NCBI GenBank assembly: GCA_017656235.1
Contig: JACDOF010000001.1
Span: 806,001-870,000 of the forward strand
Reading direction: 5' to 3'
Length of the DNA: 64,000 nt
Origin: Brevibacillus sp.
Lineage (GTDB): Bacteria > Bacillota > Bacilli > Brevibacillales > Brevibacillaceae
Made by a program: the position numbers and the translations under genes. The notes beneath the pieces were generated by a model. It saw only the letters and a program-made list of their open reading frames with translations, did not search any database and was not told the origin of the DNA. Of this stretch, positions 54,475 through 63,892 are shown in pieces (the first letter of the stretch is position 1; every line of letters starts with the position of its first letter).

Positions 54475-55514
54475 GCCTGCCCCCCTTTTGCCATGCGATT
54501 CATCACGGCTTCATAGAGGATATGTCTTGGTCCCAACTCCAAACTGTACCCAAAGATGCAGTTCTTTAATTGAGCTCCATCACGTACTTTGCAATCGTGC
54601 CACATGATCGTCTCCGTGCAGCGCACGTTCTTACCCAACTGACAGCGGTCGCCAATCACGGCGTAAGGACCAATCACGCTTCGTTCGCCGATTTGGACAT
54701 GATCGCCGACCAGGACCGGTGGGACGAATAACACCCCTTGCCCGATCGATGTCTCCTGTCCGATCCAGATGCCATTTCCCTGCTCCTTTTGGGATAGAGG
54801 AAGCGGAAACTTGCGATCCAACAAATCCCAATGTACTTGTCGATAGCGCTGCTGAGTGCCCATATCCATCCAATATCCGTCAATCAGTTTGCCATAGACC
54901 CCCACGTTCTTTTCAATCAAGAGCGGGAAGGTCTCCCGTTCAATGGAGACTTCTTTCTCTGCCGGAATCCAATCCAACACTTCTTTATCCATCACGTAGA
55001 TCCCCGCATTGATGCGGCGAGATGGTGCATGGTGCTTATCCGGTTTTTCCACAAAGCGGACGATTTCTCCGTCGTAGTTCTGCTGCACCACACCATACTG
55101 GGATGGGTCTTCCACCTCTGTCAAGCCGATGGTGACAGCTCCTTTGTGCTGCAGGTGAAACTCCAGCAGCGGCACCAGCGATGCCTGGTTGATGATGTCG
55201 GCGTTGACGACGAGGAAGCGGTCACTCAGTAGCTTTTCCGCGTTTTTGATGGCACCTGCTGTGCCCAACAGTGTCTTTTCCACGGCGTATTCGATAGACA
55301 CACCCCATTTTTGGCCATCCCCAAAGTATTGTTGGATCATTTCCGGGTAATGCTTGACGGCAATCACAAAGTCGACAATGCCTTGTCGTTTGAGATGAAC
55401 GATAAGGTGTTCCAGCCACGGACGATTGCCCACCAGGGCCATGGGTTTGGCCAGATTTTCGGTGAGCGGTCGCAACCGCGTACCCAATCCTCCTGCCAAA
55501 AGCAGAGCCTTCAT
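54471..55514 (-). CDS. Sugar nucleotidyltransferase, probable mannose-1-phosphate guanylyltransferase
   Basis: A 347-residue nucleotidyltransferase. The N-terminal catalytic domain starts KALLLAGGLGTRLRPLTENLAKPMALVGNRPWLEH and has the metal-binding VVNADIINQA and RINAGIYVMDKEVLDWIP. From about 255 a left-handed beta-helix follows, with hexapeptide-like repeats (GIWIGQETSIGQGVLFVPPVLVGDHVQIGERSVIGPYAVIG). The guanylyl rather than uridylyl specificity is inferred from ManA and the mutase in the same operon. The ATG at 55514 follows AAGGAGATG. It is the first gene of the operon, behind a 250-nt leader with a CIRCE element. Confidence 0.88.
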   Translation of the reverse strand: MKALLLAGGLGTRLRPLTENLAKPMALVGNRPWLEHLIVHLKRQGIVDFVIAVKHYPEMIQQYFGDGQKWGVSIEYAVEKTLLGTAGAIKNAEKLLSDRFLVVNADIINQASLVPLLEFHLQHKGAVTIGLTEVEDPSQYGVVQQNYDGEIVRFVEKPDKHHAPSRRINAGIYVMDKEVLDWIPAEKEVSIERETFPLLIEKNVGVYGKLIDGYWMDMGTQQRYRQVHWDLLDRKFPLPLSQKEQGNGIWIGQETSIGQGVLFVPPVLVGDHVQIGERSVIGPYAVIGDRCQLGKNVRCTETIMWHDCKVRDGAQLKNCIFGYSLELGPRHILYEAVMNRMAKGGQA

Positions 55515-55767
55515 TGTTCATCATCTCCTTTGTGAACGGTATGGTGTTATTGGACAAATGAAAAAAAGAAGCATTGCACATAAAATGAAATCTTTTATCG
55601 CCCGCAAGCATCAAATAAAAAATTCCAAAATATGAACAACCTTCTTTTTGCTCGTCGTCATCCGGTTGGACACTCGCATATGTAAGCTCATCAGACTACC
55701 CAGGGATTTGGATCTGTTTGTTTGCGCAAGTTTTCGCCTGCCTTCTCCTCCTCTCTCCACGAGGTTG

Positions 55768-55831
55768 TTAGCACTCATTAGAAGTGAGTGCTAACAAGAT
55801 AATGGTATGACGTTCCACCCCAAACTGGCAA
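55768..55831 (-). promoter_or_regulatory. CIRCE element (HrcA operator) with promoter, facing the mannose operon
   Basis: A perfect CIRCE inverted repeat, TTAGCACTC-N9-GAGTGCTAA, covers 55768-55794. On the minus strand TTGCCA (55831-55826) and TACCAT (55807-55802) are 18 bp apart, which puts the start point at the CIRCE edge, as in hrcA, dnaK and groE promoters. No chaperone gene follows in either direction; the first gene downstream on the minus strand is the nucleotidyltransferase 254 bp away. AGGAGG and a 12-codon TTG frame lie in the leader. Confidence 0.88.
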
Positions 55832-56050
55832 GGTAGAAAACTTCCCTGTATTCGCCATTTTTTCTTGTATCGTTTCATTTTTCTCCAATGTTAGGCTAAT
55901 ATGCGCGATTTTTCCCTCAAGCTCTTGCATTCGGCCTTATCCGCCACTTGCCAGGACAGGCTTCTTCCCACCTTGCCGTACCTCGCCATGAGACGGGACG
56001 AGTGGTTTGACGGCACGGCAGCATGGCTGCTCGCTCCACCACAAACCTTA

Positions 56051-56089
56051 AAAAAGACGGCACTACCCGAACAGCGGTGCCGTTTTTTT
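56051..56089. terminator. Bidirectional terminator after the ferric-reductase-like gene
   Basis: ACGGCAC and GTGCCGT pair across a 13-nt loop; T-runs lie on both sides. It is placed 18 bp after the stop of the minus-strand gene ending at 56107. Confidence 0.85.
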
Positions 56090-56106
56090 AATGTTCTGCT
56101 TCCACC

Positions 56107-56817
56107 TCATCGTCTGCGCGAGACTACCGTGACCAGGTAAGACATCATCCTGACCAGCAGAACGACCACAAACAGCGGAAGCACGTCACCTGCGTCCAGC
56201 GGTTCGCCCTTGATCCCTTCCACATAGATCAGCGCGTGCAGCGTGACGAGCACAAATATCATCAGGTTGCTCATGTGGAGCCGCTTCCAGGCCGCTCCAC
56301 CCAACATGCGCTCCGCCCGATCAGAAGACGTGAACCACAAGGGCATTAGAAAGGCAAACGCCAGTAATCCCAGGTAGTTGGCGATCCCCATCATGCTGAT
56401 CTTAAGGGACCACTCGCCCCCCTGCCGGTCGAGGAAGAGATGAAGCCAACCAGGTTCCGGTTGTCTTGGATCGTGAAAAAACATGAAGCGAACGCCGTCT
56501 TCAAAGCTGAGTATCACCAACACGACGTGCAGGAGTGCCGCTGCTCCCCCCCAAATGCCGAAATCCCTCCTTAGCTGCACAGCGGCTGCTGTCCACCTGC
56601 CGGGCAGCCGCTGTTTCAGCGGGCCAATCAGCAGAGTGAAACCGATACAGAGAAAGGCGAGGTAACCTGTGATCATGCTCCATGCTTCCCTTGTTTCGAA
56701 CATCGCAAAGTCAGGCCACAGTGCCGCGGAGATGATGACGAGCAATCCAAGAATTCCGATGTGAAGCAGCACTCGCAAGAAACCGCGTGTCGCACCCGTT
56801 TTTGCTGTCAGTCGCAT
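56107..56817 (-). CDS. Ferric-reductase-like transmembrane (MsrQ-type) protein
   Basis: A 236-residue membrane protein with six helices of the ferric reductase/cytochrome b fold. Likely haem ligands are His in RRDFGIWGGAAALLHVVLVIL and in AWKRLHMSNLMIFVLVTLHALIYVEG. This fits MsrQ-like haem proteins that carry electrons across the membrane, but no msrP gene is adjacent and no flavin/NAD domain is fused. The ATG at 56817 is preceded by GGAGGATGAAAAG. It is monocistronic, between two terminators. Confidence 0.8.
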   Translation of the reverse strand: MRLTAKTGATRGFLRVLLHIGILGLLVIISAALWPDFAMFETREAWSMITGYLAFLCIGFTLLIGPLKQRLPGRWTAAAVQLRRDFGIWGGAAALLHVVLVILSFEDGVRFMFFHDPRQPEPGWLHLFLDRQGGEWSLKISMMGIANYLGLLAFAFLMPLWFTSSDRAERMLGGAAWKRLHMSNLMIFVLVTLHALIYVEGIKGEPLDAGDVLPLFVVVLLVRMMSYLVTVVSRRR

Positions 56818-56888
56818 CTTTTCATCCTCCCATGGTTGGTTCTTGACTGCGGTATGGTTTGGATGCAGCAGACAGCGGTTTTGTTACA

Positions 56889-56917
56889 AAAAAAGCCCGG
56901 AGCGCATCCGCTCCGGG
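56889..56917 (-). terminator. Terminator after the phosphodiester glycosidase gene
   Basis: On the minus strand CCCGGAGCG and CGCTCCGGG form a 9-bp stem with a 4-nt loop, followed by CTTTTTTT. Confidence 0.92.
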
Positions 56918-56955
56918 ATCATGTATGGCAGGGAACAGTTCGTACTGGCTGACTG

Positions 56956-58023
56956 TCAGGGAAGGATCACGATGTTGCTGGTTACGGGACGCTCCCGTCC
57001 GTCTGAAGGACGATTCAAAATTTTCCCGTTGTAGTAAAACGCACTGGAACCGCCGCCATCCAGGTTGTAGGCATCTCTGACTTTGAACTCCAGCAGTTTG
57101 GACTGTGCTTCTTCCAGGGTAACCCCGTTGCTCCATCCCTTGCGCCGCCCATCTATCACGATAAACAGCAGATCGCCATTGGAGAAGTGACCGATCATCG
57201 TACGGGGCTGTCTTTGGTTGGCCCACTCTTTTGGAATCGGCATCCGCCTGCCATCCTGCAGGAGTGTCGGCAGGAAGCTGGCCCCTTGCAGAACATCCAT
57301 CTTCTCCAACTGCTCCCGTGAGGTCACTTTGCCGCCGACCAGCCGACCGTTTTTGTTAAAGCCAACAAACGACAGGTTCGTGTTGGTGGAAAAGGTTACA
57401 ATCTGACCATCGACAACAGTGGTGCCCAAAACGGCCAGTTTTCCGTCAATCTTGTAGAAGCCGCCCGCATTCACTGCCAGAATGGCCCCTTTTCGCCGGG
57501 CTGCGTGGCTGGTCGTCTCACCGTCGCTGACCGTCTTGTCGTTGGCCAGCACCACTTTCAAGGCATTCGGGTTGTGCAGCCGCACTTTGGCCATATAACC
57601 GCGGTAGCCCGCTTCGGTCAGGGAATACACTTTGACTGTAGCGTTTTTGCCAAACGTCTGGCCAATGGGATCGCCCAGCATGGAAGACAGGATCTGGTCC
57701 AGCACATCCTCTGACATCTTCACCTGGGATTGGCTGGCAGCCACCAGTTGGTCAATTTTTTTCTGACGTGTTTCGTAGTACTCCTTTTCCATTTCGGCCG
57801 CTTCATGCAGTTCTTCTATCACCGCTGCCGTCTCTCGGGCCGCGTCCCGGGTCTCATCCAGTGCCTCCCCGACGTCTGCAATCTGCGCTCGGGTCTTGTC
57901 CAGCTGCAGCTGCAGGGGGGACTCTTCCAGGCTGTGAACCGGGTTGGTCAGCGAAAACGCGAGATAAAAGCCGACGACGGGAGCGAGCAGAAAGGCCAGG
58001 AACAGCTGAACCCTACCAGGCAC
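56956..58023 (-). CDS. Membrane-anchored phosphodiester glycosidase (NAGPA domain) with coiled coil
   Basis: A 355-residue protein with an N-terminal membrane helix (LFLAFLLAPVVGFYLAFSL), a coiled coil of about 60 residues (LDKTRAQIADVGEALDETRDAARETAAVIEELHEAAEMEKEYYETRQKK), and a C-terminal phosphodiester glycosidase domain (KGAILAVNAGGFYKIDGK, PRTMIGHFSNGDLLFIVIDGRR, DAYNLDGGGSSAFYYNGKI). The family includes the uncovering enzyme of lysosomal targeting and B. subtilis YngK/YoqJ-type exoproteins; here the outer-surface substrate could be a teichoic or glycan phosphodiester. A GTG at 58023 fits the GGAGG spacing; the ATG at 58032 touches that site. It overlaps the upstream gene. Confidence 0.88.
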   Translation of the reverse strand: MPGRVQLFLAFLLAPVVGFYLAFSLTNPVHSLEESPLQLQLDKTRAQIADVGEALDETRDAARETAAVIEELHEAAEMEKEYYETRQKKIDQLVAASQSQVKMSEDVLDQILSSMLGDPIGQTFGKNATVKVYSLTEAGYRGYMAKVRLHNPNALKVVLANDKTVSDGETTSHAARRKGAILAVNAGGFYKIDGKLAVLGTTVVDGQIVTFSTNTNLSFVGFNKNGRLVGGKVTSREQLEKMDVLQGASFLPTLLQDGRRMPIPKEWANQRQPRTMIGHFSNGDLLFIVIDGRRKGWSNGVTLEEAQSKLLEFKVRDAYNLDGGGSSAFYYNGKILNRPSDGRERPVTSNIVILP

Positions 58024-58474
58024 GAGCGGCATCCTCCAGTTTTTTCAGCGAGTTTTTCAGCTCACCCAGTTGAGAGGTCAGCTCTTCAATTTTCTTTTCC
58101 AAGGCCTGCTTCGTCTGATCTGTGCCGTTGATCGTCTCTCCCGTCAATTCCAAATCTTCTTTAATATATTCCAGCTCTTCCCTGACATCGTTCAGCACTT
58201 CCTGCACGGATGCAATGTGTTCTTCTACTGTCTGGATCTGCTCGCGATTGAATGCCTCCACCTGCTTCAAGCGTTGATCAATGTAGGCCCTGCTTTGGTC
58301 AATGTACCGATCGGCCAACAAGTAGCCTCCGACTGCAAGCGCAAGCCACAGCACGACGGTAAGGACAAGTACGGCGTTTTTGCTTTGTCTGCGTTTGCGC
58401 AGCTTCTGTTCCTGTCTTGAGATCGGAGAATCTGCGGCCTCAGCTTGCACGCGGGCAACGACTTGTTTGTTCAT
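58013..58474 (-). CDS. Membrane-anchored coiled-coil protein
   Basis: A 153-residue protein: a basic cytoplasmic N-terminus (QEQKLRKRRQSKN), one transmembrane helix (AVLVLTVVLWLALAVGGYLLADRYI), then an outward coiled coil of about 100 residues rich in Glu, Lys, Leu and Gln (VEEHIASVQEVLNDVREELEYIKEDLEL, ALEKKIEELTSQLGELKNSLKKLEDAARAW). I do not recognise a family. Its stop lies within the start of the glycosidase gene, so the two are translationally linked. The ATG at 58474 follows AGGAGG. Both proteins pair a membrane helix with an outward coiled coil, so they may form a complex; this is inference. Confidence 0.8.
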   Translation of the reverse strand: MNKQVVARVQAEAADSPISRQEQKLRKRRQSKNAVLVLTVVLWLALAVGGYLLADRYIDQSRAYIDQRLKQVEAFNREQIQTVEEHIASVQEVLNDVREELEYIKEDLELTGETINGTDQTKQALEKKIEELTSQLGELKNSLKKLEDAARAW

Positions 58475-58662
58475 GGAAAAAAAGCCTCCTGCTTCTAGTT
58501 GTTACCCAACCTATTATATCATTCTAGCAGCGTGTGCGAGGAATAGAAAAATATAGCAGCAAAACCCGGTCAATGATTCCTGCGGCTTGTCTCATTTTAA
58601 TAGACGTTGTTCATGCAGGAAAGTTGCATCAATGGTAAGCCTTTCCCGGTAATAAATCCGGC

Positions 58663-58689
58663 AAAAAACCAGGCGAATCAACCGCCTGG
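58663..58689 (-). terminator. Terminator after the kapB-like gene
   Basis: On the minus strand CCAGGCG and CGCCTGG form the stem with a 7-nt loop, followed by TTTTTTG, 14 bp beyond the stop codon. Confidence 0.88.
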
Positions 58690-58702
58690 CTTGAATATTC
58701 TA

Positions 58703-59092
58703 TCAGTGGGAAAAATACTCTGTTTCCAGTTTGATCAGTTCTTCCAGTGCCCGTTCCGCCCATGGTCCCTGCTGGGCCAGAAGTTTCTCTTTCTCTTTTG
58801 CCAGCGCATTTCGCAGGGATGTGGTGTAGTCGGGCACCGTATCCGTGTAAGGTGTAACGGCCGACAGCGGTACCATCACCTTTTCCTGATAGGAAAGCGC
58901 TCTTCGCTGATGGAACAGGGGCACGTTCACCTCGAACGGGTGATGCAGGTCGCCCTGCTGCGGATGTTTTCGTACCGCCAGTATTTTTACCGTGGCCTTT
59001 TCCGGGAATGTCTCGATCACTTCGGCTATGTAGACTCCCGTTTTGTACGGTACGGTTACAAGATCACCGACCTGTATCCCTTCTCTCTGCAC
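58703..59092 (-). CDS. kapB: Kinase-associated protein B homologue (KapB)
   Basis: A 129-residue protein of the KapB family: VGDLVTVPYKTGVYIAEVIE, VRKHPQQGDLHHPFEVNVPLFHQRRALSYQEKVMVPLSAVTPYTDTVPDY and PWAERALEELIKLETEYF. In B. subtilis KapB supports the sensor kinase KinB at the start of sporulation and is called a lipoprotein; this sequence has no lipobox. The GTG at 59092 follows GGGGGGAAGAAG. It is the last gene of a unit with a small membrane protein and a dipeptide epimerase. No kinB is in the window. Confidence 0.82.
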   Translation of the reverse strand: MQREGIQVGDLVTVPYKTGVYIAEVIETFPEKATVKILAVRKHPQQGDLHHPFEVNVPLFHQRRALSYQEKVMVPLSAVTPYTDTVPDYTTSLRNALAKEKEKLLAQQGPWAERALEELIKLETEYFSH

Positions 59093-59113
59093 CTTCTTCC
59101 CCCCTATCTCATG

Positions 59114-59308
59114 TCAGCCTTCCGCCAGCACCTGTTGTGCGGTGTCTGGCATACTGCCGTCAACTTTGCCGCTCACATCCGGATGAGCAGGTCTCGTCAT
59201 CTGAAAGTACATAAACACTGCGATGGACACGAGCGAAGCGACGACAAACAGGCTGAACACAAGAAAGATCAGTTTGGCCTGCCGCTTCTGACGTTCTTCT
59301 TCATTCAT
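59114..59308 (-). CDS. Small single-span membrane protein
   Basis: A 64-residue protein with a charged start (NEEERQKRQAK), one transmembrane helix (LIFLVFSLFVVASLVSIAVFMYF) and a short polar tail. No family is recognised. The ATG at 59308 is 7 nt after GGAGGG, and it is tightly placed 24 bp after the dipeptide epimerase and 21 bp before the kapB start, which supports it as a real gene. Confidence 0.75.
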   Translation of the reverse strand: MNEEERQKRQAKLIFLVFSLFVVASLVSIAVFMYFQMTRPAHPDVSGKVDGSMPDTAQQVLAEG

Positions 59309-59332
59309 GTACGCTACCCTCCATTGACCGCC

Positions 59333-60415
59333 TTAGGAAATTTCCACCTGCGTAATGCCCAAACCGGGGGTTTCCGGCAGACGAATCACACGTCCCTCGT
59401 AAATGACGCCGCCGACAACAGGATCTGTTTTCAACATCAGCGGTGCGTCAAAGTCAAAGCGGGTGATGTTTTTCTTGCTCGCGGCAAAATGGGCGGCAGC
59501 GGAAATGCCGACACGCGATTCGATCATGCTCCCCACCATGCAGGCGACACCGTGTTCCTCGGCGATGCTGTTGATGAGCTGCGCCTTGTAAATCCCGCCT
59601 GCTTTCATCAGCTTGATGTTGATCAGATCAGCCGCCCGTCTGCTCACCACCTCCAGCGCCTGGGCTGGAGAAAAGACGCTCTCGTCCGCCATGATCGGAG
59701 TGTACACCGCATCTGTTACCATCTTTAAGCCGGCAATATCATGGGCCTTGACGGGCTGCTCGACCAATTCGATGTCCAGTCCCATGTCTTCCATCTTGCG
59801 GATCGAGCGAATGGCCTCTTTTGCCTCCCATCCCTGGTTGGCATCCAGTCTGATTTTTACATCGCAGCCGACACGGCTGCGAATCTCGCGAATCCGCTCG
59901 ATGTCGCGGCTGATTTCATCTTTGCCTACTTTGATCTTCAATATGCGAAAGCCGTCGCGCACGTAGTTTACGGCATCCTCGCCCATTTCCTGTGGAGAAT
60001 TGACGCTGACCGTGTAATCGGTCTCAATCTCGTTGCGGTAGCCGCCCAACAGTTGATAGAGCGGCAGACCGCACATCTGCGCCAGCAAATCGTACAAAGC
60101 CATGTCCACAGCAGCTTTGGCGCTGCTGTTGCCGACGATGGAACCGTGCAGCAGGTGAAACACCTCTTCGTGATTGGATAAGTGTTTCCCGACCAACTGC
60201 GGTTTGATCACGTGGGTGATCGCCGCTTCGATGCTTCCCAGGCTGTCGCCGGTAATGACGACAGTGGCTGGTGCCTCTCCCCAGCCGACCAGCCCGCTGT
60301 CGGTTGTCACTTTTACAATGATCGTTTCTGCTACTTCCACGGTGCGCAGAGCTGTTTTAAACGGCTTCTTGAGTGGAACAGCTTGTCGTCTAACTTCAAT
60401 GTCAGTGATCTTCAT
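59333..60415 (-). CDS. Dipeptide epimerase (L-Ala-D/L-Glu epimerase family)
   Basis: A 360-residue enolase-superfamily enzyme of the muconate-lactonising subgroup. Active-site residues are visible: the KxK motif in RILKIKVGKDE, metal ligands in KIRLDANQGW, IELVEQPVKAHD and IMADESVFSP, and the second base Lys in INIKLMKAGGIYKAQ. Specificity-type residues DxD-like near the C-terminus appear as RFDFDAPLML, as in Ala-Glu epimerases, so muropeptide recycling is likely. The ATG at 60415 follows AAAGGAGG. Confidence 0.92.
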   Translation of the reverse strand: MKITDIEVRRQAVPLKKPFKTALRTVEVAETIIVKVTTDSGLVGWGEAPATVVITGDSLGSIEAAITHVIKPQLVGKHLSNHEEVFHLLHGSIVGNSSAKAAVDMALYDLLAQMCGLPLYQLLGGYRNEIETDYTVSVNSPQEMGEDAVNYVRDGFRILKIKVGKDEISRDIERIREIRSRVGCDVKIRLDANQGWEAKEAIRSIRKMEDMGLDIELVEQPVKAHDIAGLKMVTDAVYTPIMADESVFSPAQALEVVSRRAADLINIKLMKAGGIYKAQLINSIAEEHGVACMVGSMIESRVGISAAAHFAASKKNITRFDFDAPLMLKTDPVVGGVIYEGRVIRLPETPGLGITQVEIS

Positions 60416-60461
60416 GATGTGCCTCCTTTTTCTCTCTGGGGTGAACACGGGTACCCACTAT

Positions 60462-61604
<1,143 letters not shown>

Positions 61605-61680
61605 TTATTGTTTGACCGATTTGTTCGGGTCAATTCACTTCATTTTATCCCTGAACCGTCGATTCGTCCAGCCGCGAAGG

Positions 61681-61716
61681 CAAACAAAATGCCTATCCGT
61701 GCACAAGCGGATAGGC
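61681..61716 (-). terminator. Terminator after the GGDEF gene
   Basis: On the minus strand GCCTATCCG and CGGATAGGC form a 9-bp stem with an 8-nt loop, followed by ATTTTGTTT. Confidence 0.85.
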
Positions 61717-61737
61717 TCCTGTATGTCCGGGCAACAT

Positions 61738-62646
61738 CTACGCCGGACGAAAGAGTGCGTACTGGTTTCTCCCCTCTGCTTTCGCCTGGTATAGGGCGAT
61801 GTCGGCATGCCTCATCAGCAGTTCGCTGGTATCCCCATGTTCCGGGTAGAGTGCGATGCCGATGCTGGCCGAGGCGGTAAATTGGTGTTTCTGGATTTTC
61901 CAGGGGTGCCTCACGGAATCGAGAATCCGCTGGGCAATGTCGAAAACATCCGAGACCTGTATTGACGGGAGCAAAATGATGAACTCATCTCCTCCCAAGC
62001 GCGCGATGGTATCCGTTGCCCGTACGCAGTACCGCAAGCGGTTGGCAAAGCCCTGCAGGAATTCGTCCCCAACCTCATGACCCATGGTATCATTCACCGT
62101 CTTGAACAGATCGCAGTCCAGATAGAGAACGGCAAGCGGCTGTCCAGTTTGGCGAGCCGTGGCCAGCGCCTCCGTGAGACGTTCCTGAAACAGACGCCGA
62201 TTGGGCAAGCCGGTCAGCGTGTCATGGTAGGCCATAAACTGAAGCCGGTCTTCCAGCCGTTTGCGCTCGGTGACGTCCCTGGTCAGAGACAGCACATGCG
62301 TGCAAACCCCATTAGCATTCATGATCGGGGTTAGAACCGACTCTCCGCAGGTTTCGTCAGTCGACACAAACGAGACTGGCCCCCGCCGCTCTACCGCCTC
62401 CTGGTATTTGCTGTTTAACAGGTCGGCCTTCTCCGGATTGGTGGCATAGACCTCGTCAATCAGTTTTCCGCAGGCATCCTTCGTCAGCCCGGCAAACTGC
62501 ATCGCCGCCGGATTAATCAGCACGTAGCGGAACTTTCGATAACCAGCCACTTCCATTAAAAACACCATGTCCGCGACGTGATCAAAAAAACTGGCAAGAA
62601 CCTCTCCGTGACGTTGGATCAGCTCGGAAACATCATGTAGTGACAT
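61738..62646 (-). CDS. PAS-GGDEF diguanylate cyclase
   Basis: A 302-residue protein making c-di-GMP. A PAS sensor domain (about 10-130, ending VLSLTRDVTERKRLEDRLQ) is followed by a GGDEF domain (AYHDTLTGLPNRRLFQERL, LDCDLFKTVNDTMGHEVGDEFL, IARLGGDEFIILLP, SIGIALYPEHGDTSELLMRHADIALYQAKAEGRNQY). The active-site GGDEF is intact and an inhibitory RxxD (RATD) lies five residues upstream, so feedback inhibition is expected. There is no membrane segment. The ATG at 62646 follows AAGGAGC. Confidence 0.95.
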   Translation of the reverse strand: MSLHDVSELIQRHGEVLASFFDHVADMVFLMEVAGYRKFRYVLINPAAMQFAGLTKDACGKLIDEVYATNPEKADLLNSKYQEAVERRGPVSFVSTDETCGESVLTPIMNANGVCTHVLSLTRDVTERKRLEDRLQFMAYHDTLTGLPNRRLFQERLTEALATARQTGQPLAVLYLDCDLFKTVNDTMGHEVGDEFLQGFANRLRYCVRATDTIARLGGDEFIILLPSIQVSDVFDIAQRILDSVRHPWKIQKHQFTASASIGIALYPEHGDTSELLMRHADIALYQAKAEGRNQYALFRPA

Positions 62647-62758
62647 ACGTATGCTCCTTACGTGAAATCCGTCTCACACTAATCGTCCCATTATTCTCTA
62701 CTATACCATTACTTGTGGTATGACAAACAAGAGACTAATATTGTCGAATTTTCGGAAC

Positions 62759-63892
62759 CTAACTCGTTTTACTCTTTTTCGTCTCCGCACACCTTCCCTC
62801 ATCCGGCTGTAGGGAGGAATGCTTTCTGGATGCCAGTGTGAGGGCATACTGAAGGGGCCTGCGCACCGCCAGCCTGTACAAATCAGGCTGCCCCATCTCG
62901 CGAAAAATGTCGCGGCCCGGTTTGGGATTGATTTCGATCAACCAAACCCGCCCCTGCACATCAATCCCAATGTCCAGTCCCAGCTCCATCATGGAGCCAA
63001 AGTACGCTTCAATGGCGGCTGCCGTTTCGTACGCAAGCTGCTCACACTCTTCAATCAATTGTTTCGCTTTTTCTTCACTGAAACATTGCGTCAAAAAGTG
63101 GTCAGCAGCAACTGCTTTTCCCCCTCCGTGCAGGTTGGCCGTCGCACTGTTTTTCGGGCCGACCCGACATCCCATGCCGGTTACCAGCCATTCTGCATGC
63201 TCATCCTTTTGCATCAATAGACGGATATCGACTGATCGGCCAGGCAGCAGACCAAGCTCCAGGCCCTGCTGCATCAGGTACTTCTCCTGGCCAACCCACT
63301 GTCTGACCCGACTGATCAGCCCTGCACTTCCCTTTGCCACTGCCGCCTTCTTGACACGCTGTTTGTCACGCCCCAACAGATGATAGTGTTCGCCGCGCTT
63401 TTCGATGCGGAGGATGCCGCGGCCGCCCGTCCCATTGATCGGTTTTAGATAGATGATCCGGTGACGGGTAAGCATTTCCTTCAGCCTGCCCTTTTCACCT
63501 GTATAGGTGCAGGTCTCCGGCAGCCACTTTCGCATGTTTTCATTGCTGTACAACACTTCGTGAACACGCCACTTGTTGGCAAAGCGATTGTTGGCATACA
63601 AGAAATACGGCTGTTTGCGAAAAGAAACGTATTCTTGAAACACTGGCTTTGGGGTATACCAATACCGGTCGATCACCACATCGGGCCAGGAAAACCAGCG
63701 GCTGGCCCACCTGCCGCGATCAGTAAGCGTAATGCCTCTGATCCTCCTGCGCTTCACCTGCACGTCGCGAGGTGAAAACAAAAAAACGGTAACGCCCAAT
63801 TCCCGACCGGCCCGAAGCAGTTGACGAAAGTAGACAGGCTCCCTGAAGGTCATCCCCTCCCGCCAAGTCAAGATTCCGATTTTGGGCTTCAT
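62759..63892 (-). CDS. YheC/YheD family ATP-grasp, spore-coat-associated protein
   Basis: A 377-residue member of the YheC/YheD family with an ATP-grasp-like C-terminal half: FRKQPYFLYANNRFANKWRVHEVL, IIYLKPINGTGGRGILRIEKRGEHYHLLGR, RSVDIRLLMQKDEHAEWLVTGMGCRVGPKNSATANLHGGGKA and LGLDIGIDVQGRVWLIEINPKPGRDIF with ATP-grasp metal ligands. B. subtilis YheC/YheD localise to the spore coat; the reaction is unknown. The ATG at 63892 follows AAGGGGTG. It stands near the window end. Confidence 0.9.
   Translation of the reverse strand: MKPKIGILTWREGMTFREPVYFRQLLRAGRELGVTVFLFSPRDVQVKRRRIRGITLTDRGRWASRWFSWPDVVIDRYWYTPKPVFQEYVSFRKQPYFLYANNRFANKWRVHEVLYSNENMRKWLPETCTYTGEKGRLKEMLTRHRIIYLKPINGTGGRGILRIEKRGEHYHLLGRDKQRVKKAAVAKGSAGLISRVRQWVGQEKYLMQQGLELGLLPGRSVDIRLLMQKDEHAEWLVTGMGCRVGPKNSATANLHGGGKAVAADHFLTQCFSEEKAKQLIEECEQLAYETAAAIEAYFGSMMELGLDIGIDVQGRVWLIEINPKPGRDIFREMGQPDLYRLAVRRPLQYALTLASRKHSSLQPDEGRCAETKKSKTS

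Noticed and set aside
55901-56140. A 79-codon plus-strand frame downstream of CIRCE
   Set aside because: It runs through a terminator hairpin and into an antisense gene, with no chaperone-like motif, so it is not the CIRCE target.
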